Numbered from the stretch's first letter, positions 1 to 8,007 are shown. The stretch: DNA of 36,198 bases from Syntrophobacter sp. SbD1 (GCA_900290365.1 OMOE01000131.1:33811-70008), one strand, 5' to 3'. Notes: generated by a model not told the origin, from the letters alone. Program-made: numbers and translations.

Positions 1-335
1 GTTTGGTCATGAAATGAGAGTAGCGCATCTGCTGTTTATGAAAGTCCTCGATATTTTGGATCGCCGCCCGGATGATGGACAAAAAATCCGAATCCACCTC
101 AGTGCATGCGTCATCGATCTCCGCGCCGGATACCTTCACCCGCCCTTCTTCCAACCCCGGAGCGTCAAATTGACGCGTATAGCGAAGCACTGCGGCGTCG
201 CCTTCCGACTTGACCGCCCCGATTATCTCCAAAACTTTAGCTTCAAGCATCGGATCGGCCCCCGGCCTGCGCCCGGCGATTGCCGAAATCTTTCGTTCCG
301 CCTCATCCGAGGGGTATTCAATTACGTCGATCACC
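1..335 (-). CDS. hisD: Histidinol dehydrogenase, N-terminal part (runs off the window)
   Basis: Reading the minus strand from a GTG at 335 gives 111 residues before the window edge. They match the start of histidinol dehydrogenase, the NAD-dependent enzyme that oxidises L-histidinol to L-histidine in the last two steps of histidine synthesis. Family features visible are the stretch VKSEGDAAVLRYTRQFD followed by an EID segment and then AAIQNIEDFHKQQ, which corresponds to the NIE-FH-AQ region of E. coli HisD. The GTG is preferred because GAAGGA lies 8 bases upstream. It follows the stop of rlpA by one base, so the two genes are probably cotranscribed and translationally coupled. The catalytic and zinc-binding residues lie in the missing part. 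Confidence 0.9.
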
Positions 336-336
336 T

Positions 337-1239
337 TTATTGTCCTTCAATAGCTATAACAAATGCATCCGGAAAACCGTTCGCCCTGAACCGTTCCAAT
401 TCCGCCTTGGCGACAACCAGGTCTTGATACGAACCGACCTGCACTCTATACCACAAACCGTTTCTTACTGGCTTGTCCGTAATCCTGATCTCAAGGTTTT
501 GGCGAGCCATTTTCTCTTTGAGCCTGTAGGCATTGGCCTGATCGCGGAATGCCCCGATCTGAACGGCGAATTTGCCGTAGCGAAACGAGGGAACGGGGTC
601 CACCTTCCAATAGGTGGCGTTGCCTACCACTTGCGCTGTCGCATACTGGACCGCCTCCACTCTCACCTTTGCAAGCCCCTTCCTTCGGCAACCCAGGTCC
701 TCGGCCCCTTTGGCGGAAAGATCGATGATCCTTCCCGACACAAACGGCCCCCGGTCGTTAATCCTCAAAATTGTACATTTGCCGTTTTCGAGGTTCATCA
801 CCTTTACATAAGTTCCCAGGGGAAGTGTCTTGTGCGCGGCGGTATCCGCCCACATATTGTAGAGTTCTCCGCACGAGGTCGGCTTGCCGTTGAAATCGGG
901 TCCATACCAGCTGGCCAGGCCATCTTCCACATAGCCCTCCGCACTGGGAAGAGGATAATACCAAACGCCGTTTATCCGGTATGGTTTTTGGGATTTCAGT
1001 CCGGGTGCGGGTGTAACCCCCGGCGAGGGAGGGGCATAATTTTGGGAACAAGCGGACAGAAGAAAGGCAAAAGTAAAAAGTAAAAAGTAAAAAGTAAGGC
1101 GGTGGGACCGCCGGCCGGGTTCGCCGCTGCCTTCGGCGGCGGCAAGGCAAAAAACAAAAGCAGAAGATCGGCGAGAGCAAAAAGGCGAAAGGCGAAAGGG
1201 AAAGAGAACCCTATCTTTTCTACGATTTTGGTTTTTCAC
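337..1239 (-). CDS. rlpA: RlpA-like septal ring lytic transglycosylase lipoprotein (DPBB + SPOR)
   Basis: The mature part is a typical RlpA. A lipobox LSAC puts the lipidated cysteine at residue 64. A double-psi beta-barrel domain (about 108-200) contains ASWYGPDFNGKPTSCGE, His136 and NDRGPF with Asp162, matching catalytic positions of RlpA, which cleaves naked septal glycan. A SPOR domain (about 222-300) binds denuded peptidoglycan at division sites. The N-terminus is odd. The only in-frame start is a GTG at 1239, giving about 47 residues of repeat-derived, Arg-rich sequence before the hydrophobic stretch FYFLLFTFAFLLSAC. That hydrophobic stretch is itself the translation of an (AAAAGT)n-type repeat forming one end of an inserted element (1060-1274). 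No ATG or GTG lies between repeat and lipobox, and only weak AAGG lies upstream of the GTG. Function is clear; start and expression are uncertain. Confidence 0.85.
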   Translation of the reverse strand: MKNQNRRKDRVLFPFRLSPFCSRRSSAFVFCLAAAEGSGEPGRRSHRLTFYFLLFTFAFLLSACSQNYAPPSPGVTPAPGLKSQKPYRINGVWYYPLPSAEGYVEDGLASWYGPDFNGKPTSCGELYNMWADTAAHKTLPLGTYVKVMNLENGKCTILRINDRGPFVSGRIIDLSAKGAEDLGCRRKGLAKVRVEAVQYATAQVVGNATYWKVDPVPSFRYGKFAVQIGAFRDQANAYRLKEKMARQNLEIRITDKPVRNGLWYRVQVGSYQDLVVAKAELERFRANGFPDAFVIAIEGQ

Positions 1240-1274
1240 TTTTTTAATTTTGCCTTTTTACTTTTGCCTTTCTT
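1060..1274. mobile_element. MITE-like 215-bp element with perfect 21-bp terminal inverted repeats
   Basis: Bases 1060-1080 and 1254-1274 are perfect inverted copies of each other over 21 bp; each contains GGCAAAAGTAAAAAG or its complement. Inside the left end the AAAAGT unit is repeated about three more times. Next comes the double-hairpin core (1098-1143), then a purine-rich tract with GGCAAAAAACAAAAGC-like words. There is no room for a transposase, so if mobile it would be non-autonomous. It lies between the 3' end of the citrate synthase-like gene (stop 1276-1278) and rlpA, and overlaps the 5' part of the rlpA reading frame. A related but less complete arrangement is at 25127-25271. No target-site duplication is evident. 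Confidence 0.55.
1098..1143 (+). repeat. Double-hairpin dispersed repeat, copy 1
   Basis: First hairpin is GGCGGT, loop GGG, ACCGCC. Second hairpin has arms GCCGCTGCC and GGCGGCGGC around TTC, a 9-bp stem with one G-T wobble. The same two-hairpin unit recurs at 4974-5019, 10528-10573 and 25127-25179 in the same orientation, with a second hairpin alone at 5075-5095. Confidence 0.8.
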
Positions 1275-1275
1275 T

Positions 1276-3096
1276 TCACAGCTCGCCGTTTTTCTCCATC
1301 TTGGCGAGATCCTCAAAGCGGATATCTATGCCGAGGATTCCCGCAATCTCCTCGGTTGCATCTCTGATAGGGGCTGAAACCGTTATGCAGAGCGCCCCCG
1401 TGTAGCGTGAAGAGTAAAAGTCGGTTACATGCACCTTTCCGTCCTTCATGGGCTCTATAAACCAGGGCCGATCGGAAAGCTCTTCTCCCACCCTGGCGCT
1501 TTCGTACTTCGATTTATCCACTATGTGCGTGATGTTGCGGGTGATCTTGCGCCCCTGCCTGTCGGTCACATATATATACTGAATGAAGGGATTGAGTTCC
1601 AGAAGAGTTTGAAGCAAAGGCTCCTGGCGTTCCGGGTCCAGGCTTCTTATCATCTCGCTTTCGACGACCTCTTCAACCAGGTGGGCGGCAAGAGCATAAG
1701 CGCGCTGCTTAAGCTGGTCGAATTCAGAGATGAAGAACTCGGGCAGGTACCGCCTTGACCAACGCTCCAGTTCATCATTGGATATGGAAGTATTGCGCCC
1801 CTGTTCGTACTCGTTCATCACCCGCTTATAGATCTTGAGGACCCCGGGGTGCCTCTTGTCCAGCCGGCGATCACCTTCGAGATTCAAACGCTTGTTGGCC
1901 CAATAGGCTATGGCGGCAACACCCGATTTGTCCGTAATGGTGATGCCGATCGGTCTTTTCAACAATTTCATTGTATCGAATATATTGTAGATCTCTTCGT
2001 TTTTTACAAGCCCGTCGGCATGTATGCCGGCCCTTGTGGCATTGAACTCCTCACCGGCAAACGGGTAATTCGAAGGTACAGTGTAGCCGAGTTCGGACTG
2101 AAAATATTGAACGATATCGGTAATTGCGGTTGTATCCGCTCCGTTGGAGCCGCCTCTTAGCCCAATGTATTCGAAAATGAGTCCTTCGATAGGGGCATTG
2201 CCCGTGCGTTCGCCAAAACCGAGCAGGGTGCCGTTGGCTCCGCCGCATCCATAGAGCCAGGCGGTTGCAGCATTTACCATTACCTTGTGGAAATCATTGT
2301 GGCCATGCCACTCAAGGAGGCGGCCCGGGACTCCCGCTTCATCAATGAACGCCCTCACCAGTTTCGGGACGCTCCTGGGCAGGGCCGCTCCCGGGTAAGT
2401 TACGCCGAAGCCGAGTGTATCGCAGAGCCTAATCTTGATGTCTATGCCGCTTTCTTCCCTTAGCCGCATCAGTTCAATCGCGAAGGGGATACAGAAGCCT
2501 CCAATATCGGCTCGCGTTACGTCCTCGAAATGACACCTCGGAATAATACCTTTTTCCAACGCGGCCCGGACAATCTTCAGATATTTTTCCATGGCCGCCT
2601 TGCGATTAACATTGAGCTTGAGAAAAATATGATAATCGGAGACTGAAGTCAGGATTCCGGTCTCTTTCAAACCACGCTCGACCACCAGGTCCAGGTCATC
2701 GGCAACAGCCCGTATCCATCCGGTTATCTGCGGATATTCATACCCTTTGGCAAGACAGGCGTCCAACGCCTGCCGGTCTTTGTCCGTGTAGAGGAAAAAT
2801 TCGGACTGGCGAATTACCCCGTTTGGACCGGAAAGGCGATGAAGCATCTCGAATATCACTTCGATCTGCCTGACCGTATAGGGGGGCCGGGCCTGCTGGC
2901 CGTCACGAAAGGTCGTATCGGTTATGAATATATCTTCGGCCGGATCGATGGGTAGCAGTTTGTGGTCGAAATCGATTCGAGGCACTTCGTCATAAGGAAA
3001 GACATCCCGCATCAGGTTTGGTTCGTCCAAATCCTGAACATTGTGCCGCTGCTTTTCATGGTCAAGCACCCGCTTTTTTGGGTTCCAACGAGCCAT
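1276..3096 (-). CDS. Re-citrate synthase / 2-isopropylmalate synthase-type enzyme with C-terminal Cache-like domain
   Basis: This 606-residue protein has an N-terminal HMGL-like (DRE-TIM) barrel that condenses acetyl-CoA with a 2-oxo acid. DTTFRDGQQ (60-68) holds the catalytic Arg-Asp, HGHND (264-268) the metal-binding histidines, followed by GERTGNAP (295-302) and AGIHADG (356-362). The stretches ARPPYTVRQIE, GVIRQSEFFLYTDKDR and SDYHIFLKLN resemble, from memory, Re-type citrate synthases of anaerobes such as Clostridium kluyveri and Syntrophus more than LeuA; citrate formation from oxaloacetate is therefore the favoured but unproven role. Instead of a LeuA regulatory domain, residues about 455-606 look like a PDC/Cache ligand-binding fold (FIQYIYVTDRQGR, then DRPWF, then a final GILGIDI). 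There is no membrane segment, so sensing would be cytoplasmic and allosteric. AGGA lies 9 bases before the ATG; the gene starts 11 bases after the aspS stop. Confidence 0.75.
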   Translation of the reverse strand: MARWNPKKRVLDHEKQRHNVQDLDEPNLMRDVFPYDEVPRIDFDHKLLPIDPAEDIFITDTTFRDGQQARPPYTVRQIEVIFEMLHRLSGPNGVIRQSEFFLYTDKDRQALDACLAKGYEYPQITGWIRAVADDLDLVVERGLKETGILTSVSDYHIFLKLNVNRKAAMEKYLKIVRAALEKGIIPRCHFEDVTRADIGGFCIPFAIELMRLREESGIDIKIRLCDTLGFGVTYPGAALPRSVPKLVRAFIDEAGVPGRLLEWHGHNDFHKVMVNAATAWLYGCGGANGTLLGFGERTGNAPIEGLIFEYIGLRGGSNGADTTAITDIVQYFQSELGYTVPSNYPFAGEEFNATRAGIHADGLVKNEEIYNIFDTMKLLKRPIGITITDKSGVAAIAYWANKRLNLEGDRRLDKRHPGVLKIYKRVMNEYEQGRNTSISNDELERWSRRYLPEFFISEFDQLKQRAYALAAHLVEEVVESEMIRSLDPERQEPLLQTLLELNPFIQYIYVTDRQGRKITRNITHIVDKSKYESARVGEELSDRPWFIEPMKDGKVHVTDFYSSRYTGALCITVSAPIRDATEEIAGILGIDIRFEDLAKMEKNGEL

Positions 3097-3107
3097 TGTA
3101 TTAATTC

Positions 3108-4958
3108 CTATTGTTTCCGTTCACCTTCAACCTTGAGACACAGTTCCAGAAGCTGATTGACATCTGCTTCAGAAGGCGCACTGGTCATCAGGCAGGTTGC
3201 CTTCTGTGTTTTAGGAAATGCGATCACCTCGCGTATCGAATTGGATCCGCAAAGAAGCATTACCAGCCGGTCAAGTCCAAAGGCAACTCCGCCGTGAGGA
3301 GGAGCGCCGAACTGAAGCGCTTCGAGCAAAAACCCGAATTTTTCCTGCGCCTGCTCAGCCGTAATCCCCAACGCGTCAAAGACCCGCTTCTGGACCTCCT
3401 GCTGGTGGATACGAATACTTCCGCCGCCAATCTCAATGCCGTTGAGCACGAGGTCGTACGCCCTGCTCCTCACCTGTTCGGGATGGGTTTCGAGCAGCCC
3501 TATATCTGATTCCGCAGGGGCGGTAAAGGGATGATGGACTGAAGTGTACCTTTTCTCTTCGTGGTCCCATTGTACGAGCGGAAAATCCGTAATCCAGATA
3601 AAATTGAATTCGTTCGGATCTATCAGCCCCAACTGCCGGCCCAGACGAACACGAAGGTTTCCAAGACTATCGTTTACGATCTTGGGCTGATCGGCCACAA
3701 AGAATATGATGTCTCCAGTTTCAATCCCGAGGCGCTTCTCCAGCCCCTGTTGAATGTCGGGCGACAGGAACTTGGCTATCGGCGACTGCCAGCCATCAGG
3801 CTGTATCTTGATCCACGCCATGCCCTGCGCTCCAAAGATTTTAACAAATTCGATCAGATCATCCAGCTCTTTTCTTGAAAGGTCCTTGCCGCCGGGAACG
3901 CGAAGCGCCTTGACTATCCCGCTGCGCTCAACGGCCTGGCGAAAAACCCGGAACTCGGATTGGGCTACGATTCCGGTCACATCAGTGAGCTCAAGACCAA
4001 ATCGCATGTCGGGCCGGTCGGTCCCGTAGCGGTCCATGGCTTCGCTGTAGGTCATACGAGCAAAGGGAATGCTCGGGGAAAGACCCTTCATCTCGTGAAA
4101 AATCAGGTCAATCCAGCCCTCGATAAGCTCGAAAATGTCTTCTTCACGGATAAACGACATTTCAATGTCGAGCTGAGTGAACTCAGGCTGCCTGTCTGCC
4201 CGCAAGTCTTCATCCCGGAAGCACTTCACGATCTGATAGTACCTTTCGAACCCGGAAATCATGAGAAGCTGCTTGAAAAGCTGGGGCGACTGGGGCAAAG
4301 CAAAAAATTTACCGGCATTTACCCGGCTGGGCACCAGGTAGTCGCGGGCCCCTTCGGGCGTGCTGCGGGTGAGCACCGGGGTCTCAACGTCGATGAAGCC
4401 CCTTTCGTTGAAGTAGCCACGCGTCAACTGGGCGACCTTGTGCCTTAGAAACAGGTTTTTGAAGAGCTTCGGGCGGCGCAAATCAAGATATCTGTATTTG
4501 AGGCGTATGTTCTCGCTTGCTTCAACATCGTCATCAACTTGAAAAGGAGGAGTTTTAGAGCTGTTGAGTACCCGCAGCTCGGTTGCCGCAACTTCGATTT
4601 CTCCGGTAGGCAGCTTCGAGTTGGCCATTCCCTCGGGACGAAATCGCGTTACGCCTTTGGCCGCTATGACGTACTCGCTGCGCAGAATGCCTGCGCGTTC
4701 ATGTGCCTGCCCGCTGATCTGCGGGTCAAAGACAACCTGTGTGATTCCCTCCCGGTCCCTTAAATCAACGAATATCAGGCCGCCATGGTCGCGCCTCTTC
4801 TGCACCCATCCCATCAGTACGGCTTCCCGGCCGACGTCTTCAGCCCTGAGGCCGTTACAATCATCAGTCCTTCGCAATTCTCCCAACTGGTCGAGAGCTA
4901 CCGGACCTTCCTGCCCCTCAGTTGATTCACTATCCATAGTAGGTTCAAACAAATTCAC
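3108..4958 (-). CDS. aspS: Aspartyl-tRNA synthetase
   Basis: Class II aminoacyl-tRNA synthetase that charges tRNA-Asp, 616 residues from the chosen start, normal for the bacterial type with the GAD insertion. The anticodon-binding OB fold starts with [20 protein letters not shown]. Motif 2 is [18 protein letters not shown] and motif 3 is [14 protein letters not shown], and the C-terminal [13 protein letters not shown] is also typical. The open frame extends upstream through a repeat to 5021, but GTG at 4958 is preferred because a strong GGAGGA lies 7 bases before it, exactly where the repeat ends. An ATG at 4937 is a weaker alternative with no ribosome-binding site. Discriminating and non-discriminating forms (tRNA-Asn use) cannot be told apart here. 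It lies between hisS and the citrate synthase-like gene on the same strand. Confidence 0.95.
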   Translation of the reverse strand: MNLFEPTMDSESTEGQEGPVALDQLGELRRTDDCNGLRAEDVGREAVLMGWVQKRRDHGGLIFVDLRDREGITQVVFDPQISGQAHERAGILRSEYVIAAKGVTRFRPEGMANSKLPTGEIEVAATELRVLNSSKTPPFQVDDDVEASENIRLKYRYLDLRRPKLFKNLFLRHKVAQLTRGYFNERGFIDVETPVLTRSTPEGARDYLVPSRVNAGKFFALPQSPQLFKQLLMISGFERYYQIVKCFRDEDLRADRQPEFTQLDIEMSFIREEDIFELIEGWIDLIFHEMKGLSPSIPFARMTYSEAMDRYGTDRPDMRFGLELTDVTGIVAQSEFRVFRQAVERSGIVKALRVPGGKDLSRKELDDLIEFVKIFGAQGMAWIKIQPDGWQSPIAKFLSPDIQQGLEKRLGIETGDIIFFVADQPKIVNDSLGNLRVRLGRQLGLIDPNEFNFIWITDFPLVQWDHEEKRYTSVHHPFTAPAESDIGLLETHPEQVRSRAYDLVLNGIEIGGGSIRIHQQEVQKRVFDALGITAEQAQEKFGFLLEALQFGAPPHGGVAFGLDRLVMLLCGSNSIREVIAFPKTQKATCLMTSAPSEADVNQLLELCLKVEGERKQ

Positions 4959-4973
4959 GGGGATTTCCTCCGG

Positions 4974-5019
4974 GGCGGTGGGACCGCCTGCCAAATTGGC
5001 CGCTGCCTTCGGCAGCGGC
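4974..5019 (+). repeat. Double-hairpin dispersed repeat, copy 2
   Basis: GGCGGT-GGG-ACCGCC at 4974-4988 is followed by a second hairpin at 4999-5019 with arms GCCGCTGCC and GGCAGCGGC. This stem is perfect: relative to copy 1, the G-T wobble is replaced by an A-T pair. The repeat ends just upstream of the aspS ribosome-binding site. Confidence 0.8.
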
Positions 5020-5032
5020 AAAAGGCGGTTTC

Positions 5033-5066
5033 ACAATCTGCAATCTACAATCTACAATCTGCAATT
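5033..5066 (+). repeat. Short tandem repeat of a CAATCTA/G-CAATCT type
   Basis: Five tandem copies of a 7-9 base word (ACAATCT or GCAATCT variants, separated by A or G) fill 5033-5066 between hisS and aspS. They lie between a complete double-hairpin repeat and an extra second hairpin. The repeat is too short and irregular for CRISPR. No function is apparent. Confidence 0.7.
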
Positions 5067-5074
5067 CTGTGTCC

Positions 5075-5095
5075 GCCGCCGCCTTCGGTGGCGGC
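5075..5095 (+). repeat. Half copy of the double-hairpin repeat (second hairpin only)
   Basis: Arms GCCGCCGCC and GGTGGCGGC around TTC give a 9-bp stem with one G-T wobble at a different position from copy 1. It sits 10 bases from the hisS stop and may act as part of the transcript between hisS and aspS. Confidence 0.7.
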
Positions 5096-5104
5096 AATAA
5101 ACGT

Positions 5105-6373
5105 TTAGATTGCTCCCGAAGCTATCCGGAGCATTGACTCGACAACATCGTCAAGGGATAATACCATTTGAGTTTTGGCCTGCATATCACGCAACTGGAT
5201 TTGGCGCCCCATCAACTCCTCTTCGCCAAGGATCAGCACGTATCCGGCCCCTGATTTACCGGCTCGGCGCATTTGGCTTTTGAGACTGCGCCCCTCATAA
5301 TCCATTTCGGCTTCGAGACCACGCCCGCGTAACTGCTGCACTAGTAGAAAGGCTCTCTGTCGAGGCAACTCACCCAGGCCGGCGATAAAAATACCGGGGG
5401 CCCGCTCCATATCTTGCTGCTCCTGCTGAAGCAGCATTATAAGCCGCTCCATGCCAATCGCAAACCCGATCGCCGCAACATCGGGGCCCCCCAGATCGCG
5501 AACCAGGCCATTATAGCGCCCGCCCCCGCCAATTGCGTTTTGAGACCCGAGACGGTCCGAAATCACCTCAAAAGTCGTACGCATGTAATAATCAAGCCCG
5601 CGAACGATTCGGGGATTTACCGCGTAGCGCGTTCCGAGTTTCTCCAGGTAATCCTTTACCGCGTCAAAGTGTGCACGGCAATCTTCACAGACGTAATCGA
5701 TCAGCATGGGAGCGCTTTCGAGCAGGGCCTGACATTTCTCGACCTTGCAGTCGAAGACGCGAAGCGGATTGGTTTCCCGGCGGCGCATGCAGTCCTGGCA
5801 GAACTCGTCCCCTTTCGCCGCCAGAAAATCCTTCAAGGTTTCCCTGTAAGCCTGCCGGCACTGCGGACAACCCAGCGTGTTGATGTTCAAAACGATCCCG
5901 GAAATGCCGACCCCCTCAATCAGCAGGCTCAGCATGTGCATCATCTCGGCATCGATCATAGGACTGTCCGTGCCGAAAACCTCGGCATCGATCTGGTGAA
6001 ATTGCCGGTATCGACCCTTTTGAGGACGCTCATGCCGGAACATCGGACCGATCTGATAGAGCTTCAGGATGGCAGAATCGGTCTGGAGGCCATGCTGCAC
6101 ATACGACCTGACGATCGAGGCCGTAGCCTCCGGCCGCAGGGCCAGCATGTCACCGTTTCGATCCTGGAAGGCGTACATCTCTTTTTCGACTATATCAGTG
6201 CTCTGCCCAATGCTGCGCGCGAAAAGTTCCAGCTTCTCTGCGACAGGAGTCCTGATCTCGCGGTACCCGAACCTTTCGAGCACCTCACGGGCCTTGTTTT
6301 CAACCCTCTGCCACCAGCGGACCTGATCGGGCAGAATATCATTCATGCCTCTAACGGCTTGAATACTTTGCAT
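5105..6373 (-). CDS. hisS: Histidyl-tRNA synthetase
   Basis: Class II synthetase of 422 residues, the usual bacterial length, which charges tRNA-His. It begins MQSIQAVRGMNDILPD, the canonical HisRS start. Motif 2 is MFRHERPQKGRYRQFHQIDAEVFG, followed by the histidine-binding signatures LDYYMRTTFEV and GGGRYNGLV. Motif 3 (IGFAIGMERLIMLL) and the C-terminal anticodon-binding domain (GRGLEAEMDYEGRSLKSQMRRA) complete it. The Cys-rich stretch between motifs 2 and 3 (CPQC, CQDC, CEDC) is a zinc-ribbon-like insertion found in many bacterial HisRS. It is the first gene of the minus-strand unit, with a promoter at 6416-6444 and GGGGA 5 bases before the ATG. Confidence 0.97.
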   Translation of the reverse strand: MQSIQAVRGMNDILPDQVRWWQRVENKAREVLERFGYREIRTPVAEKLELFARSIGQSTDIVEKEMYAFQDRNGDMLALRPEATASIVRSYVQHGLQTDSAILKLYQIGPMFRHERPQKGRYRQFHQIDAEVFGTDSPMIDAEMMHMLSLLIEGVGISGIVLNINTLGCPQCRQAYRETLKDFLAAKGDEFCQDCMRRRETNPLRVFDCKVEKCQALLESAPMLIDYVCEDCRAHFDAVKDYLEKLGTRYAVNPRIVRGLDYYMRTTFEVISDRLGSQNAIGGGGRYNGLVRDLGGPDVAAIGFAIGMERLIMLLQQEQQDMERAPGIFIAGLGELPRQRAFLLVQQLRGRGLEAEMDYEGRSLKSQMRRAGKSGAGYVLILGEEELMGRQIQLRDMQAKTQMVLSLDDVVESMLRIASGAI

Positions 6374-6415
6374 CTTTTTCCCCAGAAACGATCAAAATTT
6401 CAGTACAATCGAATA

Positions 6416-6444
6416 CTTCTAAAGAAGCGGCAAATAAAAGTCAA
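6416..6444 (-). promoter_or_regulatory. Sigma70-like promoter of the hisS-aspS unit
   Basis: On the minus strand TTGACT (6439-6444) and TAGAAG (6416-6421) are separated by exactly 17 bases. This puts the start of transcription near 6409, about 35 bases before the hisS ATG. Confidence 0.6.
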
Positions 6445-6969
6445 GAGAAACCCTCTGCGTGAGATCAACTGCATTTTTGGACACCAAGAGACCTGAGCCC
6501 ATGGTGCGGCCAGGGCCGCAACCAAAAGACTCAACGCGATATTCACCACCGGCCAAAAAGCTCTCCCTGGGCAGGCTGCGAAAATTAGACAGGATTAACA
6601 GAGCCTGCCCCGAACTCGATCCGGGGATTAAAAATAATGAAAAAAATATTTCATTGTGCGGTCTACATCCCTTTGCTCTTCGGATGTGGTTAGAATTACG
6701 ATCCGGCTTCTTGGTTGCAGTTCCTCAGGGAAAGCAGGGTATCCTCTGCAGAGAGCGGTTCGCCTCAAATTGCGTTTGCCAATTTATTTTAAGCTCCTGG
6801 CGCCGGTTTCCGAATAATAGATTAACTCTACTGACTGTCAGTGCTTCACTTATGTCGGATATAGGATTGTCGCGTTTAAGCGGTTTCTTCCGGGGCAGGG
6901 CAATAATGCGTACGGACTTCATCAACGGTTTGGGATAGAGCCGGAAAATGTTTATTGATACAGGTTATC
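6445..6969. other. Intergenic region with repeat fragments; no convincing gene
   Basis: About 525 bases between divergent hisS and the J-domain gene. It contains a repeat also seen near 22845 (here 6547-6583), the word TTAGACAGGATTAACAG (6584-6600), and a GC hairpin with arms CCCCG and CGGGG around 6608-6626. A 13-base palindrome, ACTGAC-T-GTCAGT (6830-6842), lies about 130 bases before the J-domain gene and could be an operator. The one long open frame through here includes the repeats and is not believed. Confidence 0.5.
6547..6583 (+). repeat. Dispersed repeat (pair with 22842-22882)
   Basis: The words GGCC-AAAAAGCTCT and GGGCAGGCTGCGA recur with few changes at 22842-22882 (GGCCCAAAAGCTCT, GGGGCAGGCTGCGA). 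Both copies are intergenic and in the same orientation, about 16 kb apart. Confidence 0.7.
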
Positions 6970-7752
6970 ATGGCTGACCTTCTGCTTAGCGAACCAGAGA
7001 TATTTGCTGCTCTCCAACTGCTCTTGGCGTCGGAAGAGCAACATTGCATCGAAGTTTTGGATTCGATGCAGGAATCGGAGATCAAGAAAGCTTATCGTAA
7101 GAAGGCCCTGCTGACGCATCCGGACAGGTTCGCAACTCGGAGCACTGAGTACCAGAAACTTTGTTCGCAGCAATTTATTGAGGTCAACAATGCGTATGAA
7201 ACCCTGATCACCTACCTTAGAGCCAAATCGAGAGGATTCAATTTCACACGAGATACCGCTGAAAAAAACTGGTCCTCAAACGTGTGCAATAAACACCCAA
7301 GGCAGCCTTACAGCTCGGAAGATCGCTTCGAGCGGTCGCACCACAATTTCACGCGAACCTTTTGGCAGAAGGATGTGCCCCGACGCGGGCTGCGATTTGG
7401 GGAGTTTCTCTATTATTCCGGAATGATCGACTGGAGGGTGCTGACAAAGGCCCTGGAATGGCAGAGCAAGCATCGCCCCCGATTAGGTGAGATAGCCCAA
7501 AAATGGCGCTGGGTGGATGAACCACAGATTACCCGTCTCATTAAGAATGGGCAGGGAAAACTCATCGGGGAGCTGATGTTGATCCATAATTTGATAAACC
7601 CCTTTCAGCTCAAGGTCTTGCTGCGGCAGCAAGACAAGATTAAAAAACCGATCGGGCAATATTTCGTCCAGCAAAGACTAATGACGGAAGGCGAGATCCA
7701 ACGCATTCTGTACCGCCTTCGGAAGCACAATCTCGAGTTCCGCGCAGTTTGA
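6970..7752 (+). CDS. J-domain protein with four tandem C-terminal repeats
   Basis: A 260-residue cytoplasmic protein. Residues about 30-85 are a J-domain: SEIKKAYRKKALLTHPDRF carries the HPD triad (50-52) that stimulates Hsp70 ATPase, and a helix with FIEVNNAYETL follows. A polar linker (90-140) follows. The rest is four tandem repeats beginning near residues 142, 171, 198 and 227, each with the pattern h-G-E/Q-h, then an I-D/T/N turn, then a helix ending in basic and Gln residues (FGEFLYYSGMID, LGEIAQKWRWVD, IGELMLIHNLIN, IGQYFVQQRLMT). From memory this recalls the N-terminal domain of GspE/PilB secretion ATPases. A co-chaperone for an envelope or pilus machine is conceivable but not shown. 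ATG 6970 with AGG 5 bases upstream is preferred over a TTG at 6955. It stands alone on the plus strand. Confidence 0.75.
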   Translation: MADLLLSEPEIFAALQLLLASEEQHCIEVLDSMQESEIKKAYRKKALLTHPDRFATRSTEYQKLCSQQFIEVNNAYETLITYLRAKSRGFNFTRDTAEKNWSSNVCNKHPRQPYSSEDRFERSHHNFTRTFWQKDVPRRGLRFGEFLYYSGMIDWRVLTKALEWQSKHRPRLGEIAQKWRWVDEPQITRLIKNGQGKLIGELMLIHNLINPFQLKVLLRQQDKIKKPIGQYFVQQRLMTEGEIQRILYRLRKHNLEFRAV

Positions 7753-8007
7753 CAGTTCAGGGACGGAAAACTCAGCGAGCGACGTTTGTATTTGCAGCGT
7801 TCGACCTGCATGGGGAAGTGCGCTATTTTGTCGAACTCCTTCTTAGAGGCGGGCGAATGTTGCGGCAGGATTGGGCTGGGGCCTTGCGGGATTACCGCGA
7901 CCAACACACGTCCCTTGAACTGCAAACGCAAGTCGGAGGACGGATATTCTGATCCGGACGAATCTCTTTATCCGTGATCATCCGTGAAATCCGTGGTTCG
8001 TGGTTGA
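7753..8007. other. Intergenic region between convergent genes
   Basis: About 255 bases between the J-domain gene and the SPOR gene stop. It holds the ATCCGTG repeat at its right end and otherwise no clear signal. A 67-codon open frame from a TTG at 7749 exists, but its start is inside the J-gene stop and nothing supports it. Confidence 0.4.
7970..8003 (+). repeat. ATCCGTG short tandem repeat
   Basis: ATCCGTG occurs at 7970-7976, 7980-7986 and 7989-7995, followed by a degenerate GTTCGTGG. Similar strings (ATCCGTG...AAATCCGTGG) are, from memory, widespread in intergenic DNA of Desulfobacterota and other environmental bacteria. Function unknown. Confidence 0.65.

Noticed and set aside
280..1083. 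Plus-strand open frame opposite rlpA and hisD
   Set aside because: Spans two real minus-strand genes and has no family features.
5033..5066. Possible CRISPR-like array between hisS and aspS
   Set aside because: Units are 7-9 bases with no spacers and no cas genes nearby.
5414..6496. Plus-strand open frame of 360 codons opposite hisS
   Set aside because: Shadow of hisS; no recognisable domains.
6459..6938. Open frame of 159 codons upstream of the J-domain gene
   Set aside because: Its first third is translated repeat sequence; no ribosome-binding site and no recognisable motif.
7749..7952. Small open frame between the J-domain and SPOR genes
   Set aside because: TTG start inside the preceding stop region, no ribosome-binding site, nothing to support it, although the composition is not impossible for a real peptide.
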